Shown here one piece after another: positions 27,110-36,568 of a stretch of DNA of 64,000 bases (the first letter of the stretch is position 1; the number at the start of each line of letters is the position of its first letter). This stretch comes from Paenibacillus ihuae. GTDB taxonomy: Bacteria; Bacillota; Bacilli; Paenibacillales; Paenibacillaceae. The DNA is taken from NCBI RefSeq assembly GCF_001368795.1, contig NZ_LN831205.1:72245-136244 (forward strand), written 5' to 3'. The position numbers were made by a program, and so were the translations under genes. The notes beneath the pieces were generated by a model, which made no database searches, was not told the origin of the DNA, and worked only from the letters and a program-made list of their open reading frames with translations.

Positions 27110-27262
27110 TATAATGAACTCAGAAACAGCGTACAATGGCAAAGAGAGCCGTGCTGGTAACACGACTCTCTGCGCAATAGCCGCTTTTAAGGGCGGAGGC
27201 TTTAAACAGGTAAACCAGTCAAAGAATAGACCGCTTCCCTTGAGAAGGGCGGTCTATTTCTT
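27110..27262 (+). ncRNA. Candidate antisense antitoxin RNA (RatA-like), with its promoter
   Basis: A TATAAT box (27110-27115) with TTGTAA 16 bases upstream would start a transcript near 27122. A hairpin follows (AGAGAGCCGTG against CACGACTCTCT, about 27143-27172), and the RNA would end at AATAGACCGC...GCGGTCTATT-TCTTTTT (27222-27262). The RNA converges on the holin-like toxin gene and overlaps its 3' end, the layout of TxpA/RatA-type antitoxins. Confidence 0.65.
27222..27262. terminator. Bidirectional terminator shared by toxin and antitoxin RNAs
   Basis: 10-bp stem AATAGACCGC/GCGGTCTATT with T-rich sequence on the plus side. It overlaps the last codons of the minus-strand toxin gene. Confidence 0.7.
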
Positions 27263-27343
27263 TTTGAGGTAAGTTAGCAGAGCCAGAATGAACATGCCGA
27301 ACATGAACATCAGGGACAACGCTTGATAAACCTCCACAGGCAT
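27254..27343 (-). CDS. Putative holin-like type I toxin
   Basis: 29 residues, beginning MPVEVYQALSLMFMFGMF and ending in TYLKKK: one membrane helix with a positive C-terminus. It matches the short holin-like toxin family (Hol_Tox) common in Bacillales. The site AGGGAGGTG precedes the ATG and lies in a small hairpin (CTCCC-GGAA-GGGAG, plus coordinates 27347-27360), which could limit translation. A TATAAT box is at 27402-27407 on the minus strand. With the convergent RNA it forms a type I toxin-antitoxin unit. It would depolarise the membrane if unrestrained. Confidence 0.85.
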   Translation of the reverse strand: MPVEVYQALSLMFMFGMFILALLTYLKKK

Positions 27344-27677
27344 CACCTCCCTTCCGGGAGATTAGCCGACCGCCCATATAAGCCTTTCTATTGCTTCTGC
27401 GATTATACCATGAATGGAAAATATTGAATACTTGGCGATTCGTGATAATTCGCCTTAAAAAGATGTTTCGGCTGAGTCGGCTGTACGTCTTTTTTCGTTT
27501 TCATTCTATCTGCATACCATTGCCATGAGCATCTTGCAAGCAGGTAATTGCAGAGAAACTATAGAACTAAGTCTCTGGAATATTTGAATAAGTTCTTGCT
27601 TGTAACCGCAGAAGGCTGGATGATCCGGTAGCTGGGTTATAACTAATAGTATCAACTCATTCCAAGGAAGTGACCCA

Positions 27678-28472
27678 ATGGATAAAAAAGCAAAAAAAAT
27701 CCTAATGAACACCTTCTGGACTTCAGCTGGTTGGAAGGCTACTCCGGATGCCTTTGCCGGGGAGGATTTCGTCTATGCCAAAAGCAAAGGGTTGATGTTC
27801 GATCCGGTATCCATTACTCATGACGAGATCATCCATCGGCTGCATGAACTGCGTCAAACGATCACCAAGGAGCGGGTAGCTGCAGCGTTCCTGCACAGTC
27901 TGTCGACGAAAAAAGTCCATTTGCGGAGTGCCCTTTCAAGCTGGGCCCTGACTTCCGGTTTACCTGTGCATACCTATGAGCAGCGTAGTTCAGTTCGGCC
28001 CAATTACAGCAGCTGTGGGGATTGTAATTTTCACAGACTAATGTCAGACCGTGAATATGTAAATAATGATTTAAATGTGCTGAATTTTGAACGGGTCAAA
28101 TGGGGCGGGATTCGTCTGAACTGGCTTTTATATTGCTGGATGGATCTCGAATTATTCAGTAAAGAGGACCATTTCGAGAGTACCGCCGAGGATGCTGCCA
28201 TACTCTCAGGAATGCTAGAAGCGATTCAAAACTGTGCGGATCATGAGAGTGCACGGATGCTGGAGAAGCGGTGGAAGGACGTGGTTCCCTCCAGTAAGAA
28301 TGAACGGGATGTGCTGATGGAGATATGGGGCTATGCCGGACTACTGGTACCGCGTGATACACCCCGTAAGGGCAGAGGCGGGAGTTCTGATTTTCGCTCT
28401 ATGGCGGAGTGGCAGGGGGACGACGGCTATTCTCAGGAAGCGCTGGAGTTTTATTTTGGTGCATTTTTATGA
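27678..28472 (+). CDS. Hypothetical protein
   Basis: 264 residues. ATG with CCAAGGAAGTGACC upstream. Soluble, mixed alpha/beta, no signal peptide. A CxxC pair in SSCGDCNFHR (near residue 112) might bind metal or form a disulfide. Trp-rich segments (WGGIRLNWLLYCWMDLEL) lie in the middle. I do not recognise the family. The gap before it (27344-27677) holds only the toxin promoter and a weak hairpin (about 27457-27500). It stands alone between the toxin locus and the MetE-like gene. Confidence 0.7.
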   Translation: MDKKAKKILMNTFWTSAGWKATPDAFAGEDFVYAKSKGLMFDPVSITHDEIIHRLHELRQTITKERVAAAFLHSLSTKKVHLRSALSSWALTSGLPVHTYEQRSSVRPNYSSCGDCNFHRLMSDREYVNNDLNVLNFERVKWGGIRLNWLLYCWMDLELFSKEDHFESTAEDAAILSGMLEAIQNCADHESARMLEKRWKDVVPSSKNERDVLMEIWGYAGLLVPRDTPRKGRGGSSDFRSMAEWQGDDGYSQEALEFYFGAFL

Positions 28473-28599
28473 TTGTCTAAGCCCGTACCTTCACTATACC
28501 TTTTACCTATAACCAGATATCACTTTTAAGTGTTATGTAGATGATAATCCTCCATGCTAGAATCAGAGCAATAGAGCAAGCGATTGAGGAGGAATGTTC

Positions 28600-29757
28600 A
28601 TGTGTAATAGATTTCAAATCGTAGGCAGTCTGCTGCGTCCGTCGAATTTATTAGAATTTAAACATCAGATTGAGCATCGTGATGATATCCAGTACCCTTT
28701 TTACCAGGACTTTCAGGGGTATGAGCAGTGTGAAGCGGATGCGATTCAGGCTGTAGTCGATAAAGAAATTAACAATGGCTTGTCCGTGCTTACGGATGGG
28801 GAATATTCCAAATCGATGTGGCATCTGGACTTTGTCTGGGGCTTCCAGGGGATTGACCGCTATATTGCGGATCATGGATATTTCTTCAGAGATACCGATG
28901 GAACTTCCAAATATGAGACCAGAAAAGATATTGGTCTGCGTATTACAGGTGAATTGGGCGGGAAGAACCATCATTTTATTCAGGCCTATAGGAAGCTCCA
29001 AGCCCTTGCGGGCGACCGTGAAACCAAGCTGTGCGTGCCTTCTCCATCCCATATTTTTGGGGAGCTGTCGTGGTCAGATAACATTGGCGGCACAGAGGCT
29101 GTTTATAAGGACAGACATGAGCTTAGAGACGGTCTGGTTAAGGCTTATAAGGATTTCGTCGGGGAATTCGCTGCTGCCGGAGGACAAATTCTGCAATTCG
29201 ACGATTGCTTATGGGAGCTATTCGCCGATGATAACCCGAACTCTCCATATACTGGCGAGAATATCAATCAAGAGGAAGTACAGGCGCTGGCTGCAGAATT
29301 TATTGATATTAACAATACCATTATTGATTACGGGCATAGCCTAGGCCTCAAAATGTGGACGCATAACTGCCGCGGTAACTATGATTCCCGTAATATGGGC
29401 GGCGGCTCCTATGCCAAAATTGCGAATCTGTTCTTGAAGCAGCTGAAGTACGACCGCTTTTTCCTGGAATGGGATGATGACCGTGCAGGCTCACTTGAGG
29501 CGCTTGCGGTGTTTAAGGATAAGCCGGAGACGGAAATTGTGCTTGGATTGTTATCTTCCAAAACAAGTACGCTGGACGATGAGGCCCGTGTAGTTCAAAT
29601 GCTGGATGAAGCCTCGAAAATTATTGATAAGGACCGGTTATTGCTATCTCATCAATGCGGTTTTGCGTCCTGTGATGGCGGTAATGAATTAACGGAAGAG
29701 GAACAATGGGCGAAGATTAACCAAGGACAACAGATTGCCCTGCAATATTGGGGTTAA
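28600..29757 (+). CDS. MetE-like cobalamin-independent methionine synthase family protein (YxjG/YxjH type)
   Basis: 385 residues from ATG 28600, with GAGGAGG at 28586-28592. The ATG at 28594 is too close. This corresponds to the catalytic half of MetE (full enzymes have about 750 residues). Zinc ligands are visible: HNC in MWTHNCRG, Glu in FFLEWDD and Cys in SHQCGFAS. YxjG/YxjH relatives transfer methyl groups to homocysteine from donors other than the usual folate polyglutamate. No S-box leader is seen upstream, so control by SAM is not evident. It is monocistronic. Confidence 0.88.
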   Translation: MCNRFQIVGSLLRPSNLLEFKHQIEHRDDIQYPFYQDFQGYEQCEADAIQAVVDKEINNGLSVLTDGEYSKSMWHLDFVWGFQGIDRYIADHGYFFRDTDGTSKYETRKDIGLRITGELGGKNHHFIQAYRKLQALAGDRETKLCVPSPSHIFGELSWSDNIGGTEAVYKDRHELRDGLVKAYKDFVGEFAAAGGQILQFDDCLWELFADDNPNSPYTGENINQEEVQALAAEFIDINNTIIDYGHSLGLKMWTHNCRGNYDSRNMGGGSYAKIANLFLKQLKYDRFFLEWDDDRAGSLEALAVFKDKPETEIVLGLLSSKTSTLDDEARVVQMLDEASKIIDKDRLLLSHQCGFASCDGGNELTEEEQWAKINQGQQIALQYWG

Positions 29758-29790
29758 TATTGAACTGTTTGAACTTGAAAATGTAAATTA

Positions 29791-29983
29791 AGGGAAGAGT
29801 GGCGGAGGGGAATTTTGGAACTGTAGGAGCGGTAGCGTCCGCCTGAAAGCTTTTCAAAGAAAAGCTCTCTACGGAAGCATAAGCTGTCTTTGGATTTCTA
29901 CCGCAAATAGCGGTTCGAATCAAGAAATCTGAAGACAACAGCGGCCGGAAGTCCAAACATTCTCTGGAGTCACGGATAACCCA
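29791..29983 (+). repeat. Interspersed structured repeat, copy A
   Basis: A 193-base non-coding unit that recurs at 42777-42932. It starts at GGGAAGAGTGGCGGAGGGGA and ends at GTCACGG...CCCAAAA. GTCTTTGGATTTC pairs with GAAATCTGAAGAC (13 bp including two G-T pairs), enclosing a small hairpin ACCGC-AAATA-GCGGT. GGCGGA pairs with TCCGCC near the 5' end. Compared with copy B it has about 42 extra bases, including GAAAGCTTTTCAAAGAAAAGC. The orientation given is arbitrary. Confidence 0.85.
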
Positions 29984-30043
29984 AAATAGAAGAAAAATAA
30001 TTAGCTCAATCTATATAGTTAAATAGGGAAGCTTCCCGTTCTT

Positions 30044-30079
30044 AGACTGTCCGAGGTATTGTCGGCAGTCTTTTTTATT
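30044..30079 (+). terminator. Terminator upstream of the beta-helix lipoprotein gene
   Basis: AGACTGTCCGA pairs with TCGGCAGTCT, followed by TTTTTTATTT. It ends transcripts arriving from the MetE-like gene and repeat. Confidence 0.8.
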
Positions 30080-30109
30080 TGATAGAAATCTGTATTTAGC
30101 ACACGGGAT

Positions 30110-30138
30110 TTAAGTTTCACTTAAGTTCTATGTATTAT
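30110..30138 (+). promoter_or_regulatory. Probable OmpR/PhoB-type operator and promoter
   Basis: TTAAGTT (30110-30116, extended TTTAAGTTTCA) repeats directly as TTAAGTT (30121-30127) at an 11-base step, one helical turn, as bound by OmpR-family response regulators. A TATTAT -10-like box follows at 30133-30138. This suggests that a two-component system activates the lipoprotein gene. Confidence 0.5.
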
Positions 30139-30219
30139 GATTTGAACAAGTCAGGAAGCGATAATGCTTTTTGAATACAAAACAGATGATTGCTACTGAA
30201 TATAGAGGAGTGTTAATTT

Positions 30220-31512
30220 ATGAAAAACAACAAGCTGAAATCTGAAAAACTGAAAAGCATAAGCGCCGTTACTTTAGCCGCATTACTAGCCCTATCTGTC
30301 GCGGGGTGCTCGAAGGCGGAGGTCAGCAGCGAGGTTGCAGTTACAGCTACACAAACAGCAAGTCAGGCCGTAGCGTCAAGCGCACCGTCAGCAAACTCAG
30401 CAACATCGTCAACGCCGTCAACGTCAGAAGCGTCGGCAGCGGAAGCCTCCACTACGGACACAACAGAATTATTCAGTGACCGGGATTTGGAACAGTCGGC
30501 GGATCTTACGGCGGCAACACAAATGAAATTGGTAAGCAATCAGGATGTGACACTCAGTACGGAAGGCGTCTATGTCTTAAGCGGTGAGGTTGAGAATGTG
30601 ACGGTAGTAGTAGAAGCTGCCGATGATGCGAAGGTTCAAATCGTCCTTGATGGCGTCAGTATAACGAATAATGATTCACCCGCCATTTATGTGAAAGCAG
30701 CGGATAAAGTATTCGTTACATCCACCGGCAGTGAGAACTACATGGAGGTTTCTGGAAGCTATGTGGCAGATGGGGAGACCAATTTGGATGCGGTTATTTT
30801 CTCAAGAGCTGATATGACCCTGAATGGAACCGGAACGTTAGATATTGTATCGACTCAAGGGAATGGGATTTCTTCCAAGGATGATCTCAAAATCACTGGC
30901 GGCGTGTATACCATTCAATCAGCAGCGGATGCGATAGAGGCTAATGATGCCATTCTGATCAATGATGGAACGATTACAATCGATTCGGGTAAGGATGCCC
31001 TGCAAAGCGAAAACGAGGAGGATGCTACTCTTGGTAATATCTATATTGAAGGCGGCACATTGAATATCTCCGCTGTTGATGATGCCATTCGCGGCAACAA
31101 CCTTGTTCAAATCGATGGCGGTACCATTAACATTGAGACCTCTGAAGAAGGCATCGAGGCCAACAATATCAAGATCAATGAGGGTCAGATCAAGCTGTAT
31201 GCGAAGAATGATGGCATTAATGCTTCACAAAAAGTGAGTTCCAATGTGTCCATTGAAGTCAATGGCGGTACCATCGATGTAAGTATGGGCAGCGGTGATA
31301 CGGATGCATTTGATTCAAACGGCGATATTTCGATTAATGGAGGAACGATTAACGTAGAAGCCACTTCCGCCTTTGATGCGGATGGTACAGCTCAATTAAA
31401 CGGCGGGACTGTTACGGTCAATGGTGAAAAAATCACTGAAATCACGCAATCACGCGGCGGTGGCGGTGGCGGCCGGGGCGGAATGGGCGGCGGTGGAGGA
31501 ATGGGCCATTAA
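30220..31512 (+). CDS. Carbohydrate-binding (Cthe_2159-type) beta-helix lipoprotein
   Basis: 430 residues. A lipoprotein signal with lipobox LSVAGC (Cys near residue 30) is followed by a Ser/Ala/Thr-rich linker to about residue 85. From about 100 to 400 come regular repeats of the type GGTINIE / GNGISSKDDLKITGG / ADAIEANDAI, the right-handed parallel beta-helix of DUF4353/Cthe_2159 proteins, which bind acidic polysaccharides such as polygalacturonate. The last 25 residues are Gly-rich (RGGMGGGGG). It acts at the outer face of the membrane. Start ATG with GAGGAG upstream. The pectin-degradation operon at 43 kb could use the same substrate. Confidence 0.88.
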   Translation: MKNNKLKSEKLKSISAVTLAALLALSVAGCSKAEVSSEVAVTATQTASQAVASSAPSANSATSSTPSTSEASAAEASTTDTTELFSDRDLEQSADLTAATQMKLVSNQDVTLSTEGVYVLSGEVENVTVVVEAADDAKVQIVLDGVSITNNDSPAIYVKAADKVFVTSTGSENYMEVSGSYVADGETNLDAVIFSRADMTLNGTGTLDIVSTQGNGISSKDDLKITGGVYTIQSAADAIEANDAILINDGTITIDSGKDALQSENEEDATLGNIYIEGGTLNISAVDDAIRGNNLVQIDGGTINIETSEEGIEANNIKINEGQIKLYAKNDGINASQKVSSNVSIEVNGGTIDVSMGSGDTDAFDSNGDISINGGTINVEATSAFDADGTAQLNGGTVTVNGEKITEITQSRGGGGGGRGGMGGGGGMGH

Positions 31513-31582
31513 TCTTTAGAAGCCATGGCATAACTCTGATCCAGCTGTATTCCCCATATGCATAGTCAATCATAAGATGAAA

Positions 31583-31628
31583 CGCCCGAGAGATCCTGAA
31601 TGAACAGGGTCTTTCGGGCGCTTTTGTT
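31583..31628 (+). terminator. Terminator between the lipoprotein gene and sstT
   Basis: CGCCCGAGAGATCCTG pairs with CAGGGTCTTTCGGGCG, followed by CTTTTGTT on the plus strand. Confidence 0.75.
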
Positions 31629-31639
31629 GATCTTGGTTC

Positions 31640-32881
31640 TTATGCACTTTTTCTCGTGTGAATCTCGAATTCCTTGCCTTCTTTACGTTTTTTGGCATAT
31701 TCGGCTGTTGCGGTGAAGAGTAAGTCAGAAGATGAATTAAGGGCCGTTTCACAAGAGTCCTGCAGCACGCCAATAATAAAACCTACACCAACGACCTGAA
31801 TCGCTATATCATTCGGAATGCCGAAGATGCTGCATGCCAGAGGAATTAATAAGAGCGACCCGCCGGCAACACCGGAGGCACCTGCAGCAGCTACAGCCGA
31901 TAAGATGCTTAGAATCAGCGCTGTACCAAAATCCACATCAATGCCAACAGTATGGACAGCAGCGAGGGTCAAGACGGAAATCGTAATCGCTGCACCCGCC
32001 ATATTAATCGTAGCCCCTAATGGAATGGACACTGAATACGTATCTTTATCCAGCTTCATTTCTTCACATAAGCTCATGTTGACCGGAATGTTAGCAGCTG
32101 AGCTGCGGGTGAAGAATGCGGTAATCCCGCTCTCCTTCAGGCAATGAAGAACAAGCGGATAAGGGTTTCTGCGAATATTCAGATAGACGATCAATGGATT
32201 AACCACAAGCGCCATAAATAGCATACATCCAATAAGAACAAGAAGCAGTTTGCCGTAATCCTGCAGGGATGAAAGCCCGTTGGCTGTAATGGAATCAAAC
32301 ACAAGTCCCATGATGCCCAGAGGTGCCAGATTAATCACCCATTTGACGATTTGTGAGACGGCATCCGAGAAATTAGAAAGCAAGTTTTTAGTACTATCGT
32401 TGGCATTTTTTAGAGCAACTCCAAGAAGGATAGCCCAAGTCAGGATACCGATATAATTACCATTCATGAGGGCGTTTACCGGGTTGTCAACAACGTTGAA
32501 CAGCAACGTCTTAAGCACTTCTAAAATTCCATCAGGTGGAGTCAGGTCATTGGCTCCCGTTACCAGCGACAAGGTCACTGGAAATACAAAACTGGCAATA
32601 ACCGCAAGCAACCCCGCCAAAAACGTACTTAAACCATAAAGAGCCAGAATGGACTTCATATTCGTCTGGCGGCCTTTTTTGTGCTGGGAGATAGCTGTCA
32701 TTACTAAGAGCAGGACCAATAAGGGTGCAACGGCCTTTAAGGCAGATACAAATAAGGAACCGAAAATGGTGATCCCTGTTGCATTGGGAATGGCTAAAGC
32801 CAGGACAATACCAGCTATAATTCCCATAAATATTCGTTTTACTAGGCTTACTTGGTTCCACTTGAGCAATAATGCGTTCAT
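31640..32881 (-). CDS. sstT: Serine/threonine:sodium symporter SstT
   Basis: 413 residues, full length for the family. Multi-pass member of the dicarboxylate/amino acid:cation symporter (DAACS) fold. Signature segments are the serine-rich loop [13 protein letters not shown], the metal/substrate segment ATINMAGAA and the final helices with [13 protein letters not shown]. It takes up L-serine and L-threonine with Na+. It lies alone on the minus strand. Two copies of GCTTTACTATGTT upstream may be regulatory. Confidence 0.93.
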   Translation of the reverse strand: MNALLLKWNQVSLVKRIFMGIIAGIVLALAIPNATGITIFGSLFVSALKAVAPLLVLLLVMTAISQHKKGRQTNMKSILALYGLSTFLAGLLAVIASFVFPVTLSLVTGANDLTPPDGILEVLKTLLFNVVDNPVNALMNGNYIGILTWAILLGVALKNANDSTKNLLSNFSDAVSQIVKWVINLAPLGIMGLVFDSITANGLSSLQDYGKLLLVLIGCMLFMALVVNPLIVYLNIRRNPYPLVLHCLKESGITAFFTRSSAANIPVNMSLCEEMKLDKDTYSVSIPLGATINMAGAAITISVLTLAAVHTVGIDVDFGTALILSILSAVAAAGASGVAGGSLLLIPLACSIFGIPNDIAIQVVGVGFIIGVLQDSCETALNSSSDLLFTATAEYAKKRKEGKEFEIHTRKSA

Positions 32882-32925
32882 GTATTCCCTCCGGTATCAA
32901 TATGGAAATATAACTAAGCCTAGTC

Positions 32926-32962
32926 GCTTTACTATGTTGATGCATAGCTGCTTTACTATGTT
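32926..32962 (-). promoter_or_regulatory. Tandem 13-bp repeats upstream of sstT
   Basis: GCTTTACTATGTT occurs exactly twice (32926-32938 and 32950-32962, 24 bases apart), 45-82 bases upstream of the sstT start. The spacing is close to two helical turns and would suit a dimeric regulator. No known operator was recognised. Confidence 0.35.
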
Positions 32963-33170
32963 AAGGCAATTATATTTAGCCTAGTTTATCATGAAACTTA
33001 CCGGTTGTGTGAGAGTGGAAATAACTGTGCGTAATTATTCACTAGTGGCCAGCCCGTTTATGAGAATGCTGTCTTAAAACAATAAAGGAATCTGTCCATT
33101 CTTATCGAATATTATAGAGGTTCAACACATCACGTTGTTACTTCGTGTCAAACTATAGGAGATGGCAAAT

Positions 33171-34991
33171 ATGATTAGCAAAGATTCAGTAAAAAAGACA
33201 ACGCTTTCAAATCTTGTATACCTGCTATTGATTCTCCTCACACAGTGGGCTGTGCTGGATCAAATAAGTCTTTTTATCGGAATCACTGCTACGGGTGCCA
33301 AGCTGATCCTGTTTGTCATTTTGGGGTGGTATGGATTTGGTAGAGCCGTATTAGCGGGGGTTATCACGTATACCACTTCCTTTTTCTTTGGCGATGGGGA
33401 CCTTCTGTATCTCTTGTTGGATCTTACCGAGCTTCTATTCGTTGGCTTCTTATTCCAAAAGCGTTTACAAAAAATGATTTCATTAGATGCGGCCTATTGG
33501 TTGATCATAGGATGCCCCGTTAACCTGACTTATTATTTTCTGAGCCAAGGGACACTGAATTCGTTAGACCTAGTGCAGCTGCAAATTCAGATCTTGGCTG
33601 GATTTTTTAGCGTCGTTCTCGCAGATATACTGGCAGCCTATATCCCGTTTTCGTTTACGGGAATCGTTCACCTGAACAAACGGAAAACCTTTTCCTTTAG
33701 CAGGCTGATGGTTCACCTTTCGTTGTCCGTAATGATCCTGCCTTTTCTGCTGTATATAGCCTTCTCTACTCATAAAGAAGAAGATCAAATGTATAATAAT
33801 ATCGCGCAGCAGTTCAATATCGAAGCCGTCCAGGTGGAGAGGGTAATCAGCGGCTTGTCTGATTCGCAAATGCTGGCCCTTAGACTCAACAGCAGCCTGC
33901 AGAAAAAAATGATGGAAACAGAATTGCAACAAATTACTGAACGGTCACAAACCGATGTCGTTGTGCTGGATAAGGAAAAACGCCTGTTAATTTCAACATT
34001 TCCAATCCAGAGTAGTCATTATGAATGGAAAAGGGGGGGAGAGGTATTAAATCATCGGGATGATTTAGCTACTTGGCTTCCTGACGGTGAGTACCATTCC
34101 AGCCTGTTAAGACACAAGGATGCTTATATCGTTACGGAGAAAGAGGTCGCTCTCCCGAACCAAGAGGCATTAGACATCGTGTTAATGACACCTTTGTCTC
34201 CTTATCTGTTAGATCTGGTTGCTCAATATCAGTCGCAATTGTGGGTAATCTTTTTTATCGTAACGTCTGTGCTTATTTTAAGCCTGCTGTTCAATTATAT
34301 TTTCTTCAAACCGTTATTCCAACTCACAGAGACCACAACAAGCATGCCGGAGAAAATTGCGGGCGGTGTACAAATCAGTTGGCTGGATAGCCGGATTAAG
34401 GAAATATCGATTCTGGTTGAGAACTTCCTGAATGTATCCCGTAAATTGGAGAGTATGTTTACACAAGTGCATCATCTGGCTTACTTCGATTCCTTAACAG
34501 GACTTCCTAATCGGTTATTTTTTAGAACGGCTGCAGAGCAAAGGCTAAGGGAGTATACGCAGAGCCCGCACGCTGGAGAGAAGTTTGCTCTTCTCTTCAT
34601 TGATCTGGACCGCTTCAAGGAAGTGAATGATACTTACGGTCATGATGTCGGAGATCAGTTACTCAGGGAATTCTCCAATCGCCTGCCTCATGACAATACG
34701 GATCAGCTTCGTGCCTTTCGGATTAGCGGAGATGAATTTGTTATTCTGATGACCATAGATCAGGTTGGCGATGCTGCCTCCATGGCTGAACGGTTACTGA
34801 ATGTGCTTGCACAACCTGTTAAGTTGCAGAATACCGTGCTACATGCAGCCTGCAGCATTGGCATCGCTCATTATCCCGATCATGGGGATACACTGGACGA
34901 GCTCATCAAACACGCAGATACCGCTATGTATGAAGCTAAATTAAATGGACGTAATCAGTACGCATTGTTTAGGCATAAGTCAGATCAATAG
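33171..34991 (+). CDS. Membrane diguanylate cyclase (GGDEF domain)
   Basis: 606 residues from ATG 33171, with AGGAG nine bases before it. The ATG at 33162 touches that site. About six N-terminal membrane helices (residues 8-190) lead to an extracytoplasmic sensor region (about 205-340), another membrane helix (about 348-370) and a C-terminal GGDEF domain (about 440-600). The active site reads SGDEF (near 517) with FIDLDRFKEVND before it. Ser in the first place is found in some active cyclases. The RxxD inhibitory site is not seen. It makes c-di-GMP from GTP. The solute-binding lipoprotein gene starts 15 bases downstream. Confidence 0.9.
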   Translation: MISKDSVKKTTLSNLVYLLLILLTQWAVLDQISLFIGITATGAKLILFVILGWYGFGRAVLAGVITYTTSFFFGDGDLLYLLLDLTELLFVGFLFQKRLQKMISLDAAYWLIIGCPVNLTYYFLSQGTLNSLDLVQLQIQILAGFFSVVLADILAAYIPFSFTGIVHLNKRKTFSFSRLMVHLSLSVMILPFLLYIAFSTHKEEDQMYNNIAQQFNIEAVQVERVISGLSDSQMLALRLNSSLQKKMMETELQQITERSQTDVVVLDKEKRLLISTFPIQSSHYEWKRGGEVLNHRDDLATWLPDGEYHSSLLRHKDAYIVTEKEVALPNQEALDIVLMTPLSPYLLDLVAQYQSQLWVIFFIVTSVLILSLLFNYIFFKPLFQLTETTTSMPEKIAGGVQISWLDSRIKEISILVENFLNVSRKLESMFTQVHHLAYFDSLTGLPNRLFFRTAAEQRLREYTQSPHAGEKFALLFIDLDRFKEVNDTYGHDVGDQLLREFSNRLPHDNTDQLRAFRISGDEFVILMTIDQVGDAASMAERLLNVLAQPVKLQNTVLHAACSIGIAHYPDHGDTLDELIKHADTAMYEAKLNGRNQYALFRHKSDQ

Positions 34992-35006
34992 GTCAGGTGT
35001 AACGAA

Positions 35007-36356
35007 ATGAACTCTAACAATGATATATACAGTAGAAGAATATTTCTAACGATAACGCTCATCCTCTTGCTGGTTGTACAGGTTGGCTGTACTTCTAGTC
35101 AGCCCCTTTCCAAGAACGGACCAAAGCCTGGACTAACCAATGAAGGTCCGTCGGGCCAAGCACCCTCTGTGGATCTGACGAAAGTGTCCGGTCCGCTCAC
35201 GTTATGGTCACATTATGAAATAGGGGATACAGAGAAAGCTCTAATCCGTTCGCGTTATCCTGATGTGGATATTACCTACAAGACTATACCTGCTGATAAA
35301 GCTGTTCATGCGTATCTTCAATCCTTTGCCGAAGACAGTGTCGACCTGTTTATTCTAAAAGGCTCCTGGCTCGGGCATTTTAGCGAGATCGACCTATTCG
35401 AGGATTTGAGTAAAGCCCCTTACTTCGCTGACCCGTTACTTGATGAATTTCCGGGCCCATTAAGAAGCTCCTATCGTTCATTTGATGAACAAAAGCTGCT
35501 GGCCCTTCCGCTGGCGGTAGATCCGATGGTCACTTTTTACCGCTATGATGTTTTTGAGCAAGCGAATCTCCCTTCACGGCCTGAAGATCTTGCTGACTAC
35601 ATGGTGGACCATGCGAACTGGCTGCATGCAGCCAAATCTCTCAAATCAGGCAACCAATGGATCATACCATGGGTAAGCGAGCCGCTTACTCTTGTGACTG
35701 CGGGTTCAACCTTTTTTGACAAGAATATGAACTACTCCTTCGACAGGAATCAACTGGTGAACGCCCTGGAAACGGGATGGGAGATTGAAAAATATGGGCT
35801 GGCCTCATCCAGTAATATTTATATAGACTCTGGTAAAATCGGGATTAAAGACAATAAGACAGTGATGTTTTATGCAGGGGTGTATTATGCGGAAGAACTC
35901 AAAAGAATCGCTCCTGATATGGCTGGTCAATGGAGAATGACTGCTTTGCCTTTTGGCATAAATGCGCTCAGCTATCAAGACCTGATTGCCGTCTCTTCCA
36001 GATCAACGAATAAATCTGCTGCATGGGCTGTTGCGCAGTTACTTACCGAGAACCAAAGAACATCTGTAGAGCGGTTGAAAAGTATGCAACTCCATCCTGA
36101 ACTTGATCCGGGTGACCCCTATTTTGGCGGCCAAAAGACAGGATTGCTGCAATATCGTTTGTTAGACCAAGTGCCAGAAGGTAAGCTGACCCCGATCGAT
36201 GAAGAATCCAATCAAATCCTTTGGCAAACCTGGAATGAGCACTTTTACGAGCATTCTTTATCGGCACAGGATTTAGCCCACGCCATCGAGCAGGATATTA
36301 CCAGTGGGCTTGAGCAAGAAATTCAAAGCTTAAAGGATATACTGGCAGACCCGTGA
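35007..36356 (+). CDS. Extracellular solute-binding lipoprotein
   Basis: 449 residues with a lipoprotein signal (basic start, hydrophobic core, lipobox VVQVGC near residue 28). The mature part is like family 1 extracellular solute-binding proteins (PLTLWSHYEIGDTEKAL, VDLFILKGSW, LALPLAVDPMVTFYRYDVF), which bind sugars for ABC importers. No permease or ATPase is encoded nearby. It sits 15 bases after the membrane cyclase gene, so it may deliver a ligand signal to that sensor instead of feeding a transporter. It is anchored on the outer membrane face by the lipid Cys. Confidence 0.86.
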   Translation: MNSNNDIYSRRIFLTITLILLLVVQVGCTSSQPLSKNGPKPGLTNEGPSGQAPSVDLTKVSGPLTLWSHYEIGDTEKALIRSRYPDVDITYKTIPADKAVHAYLQSFAEDSVDLFILKGSWLGHFSEIDLFEDLSKAPYFADPLLDEFPGPLRSSYRSFDEQKLLALPLAVDPMVTFYRYDVFEQANLPSRPEDLADYMVDHANWLHAAKSLKSGNQWIIPWVSEPLTLVTAGSTFFDKNMNYSFDRNQLVNALETGWEIEKYGLASSSNIYIDSGKIGIKDNKTVMFYAGVYYAEELKRIAPDMAGQWRMTALPFGINALSYQDLIAVSSRSTNKSAAWAVAQLLTENQRTSVERLKSMQLHPELDPGDPYFGGQKTGLLQYRLLDQVPEGKLTPIDEESNQILWQTWNEHFYEHSLSAQDLAHAIEQDITSGLEQEIQSLKDILADP

Positions 36357-36380
36357 GACGGAGTATATTGGCGACATAAC

Positions 36381-36408
36381 AAAGAGGGGGATGAACCCCT
36401 CTTTTTTG
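36381..36408 (+). terminator. Terminator after the solute-binding gene
   Basis: AGAGGGG-GATGAA-CCCCTCT followed by TTTTTG. Confidence 0.85.
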
Positions 36409-36568
36409 TTGAATTAATATAGTGTGGATATTCACCCCAAGGGGCCAATACTTCCCGCCACACTGAATATTCTCAGTCTGTTAATAGAACCTCATATTTT
36501 TACCGAAATATAGGTGTAGTCATAATACTTAAGGTTTCGCTCTGACTAGCATTATCTGCAGGGGACAA

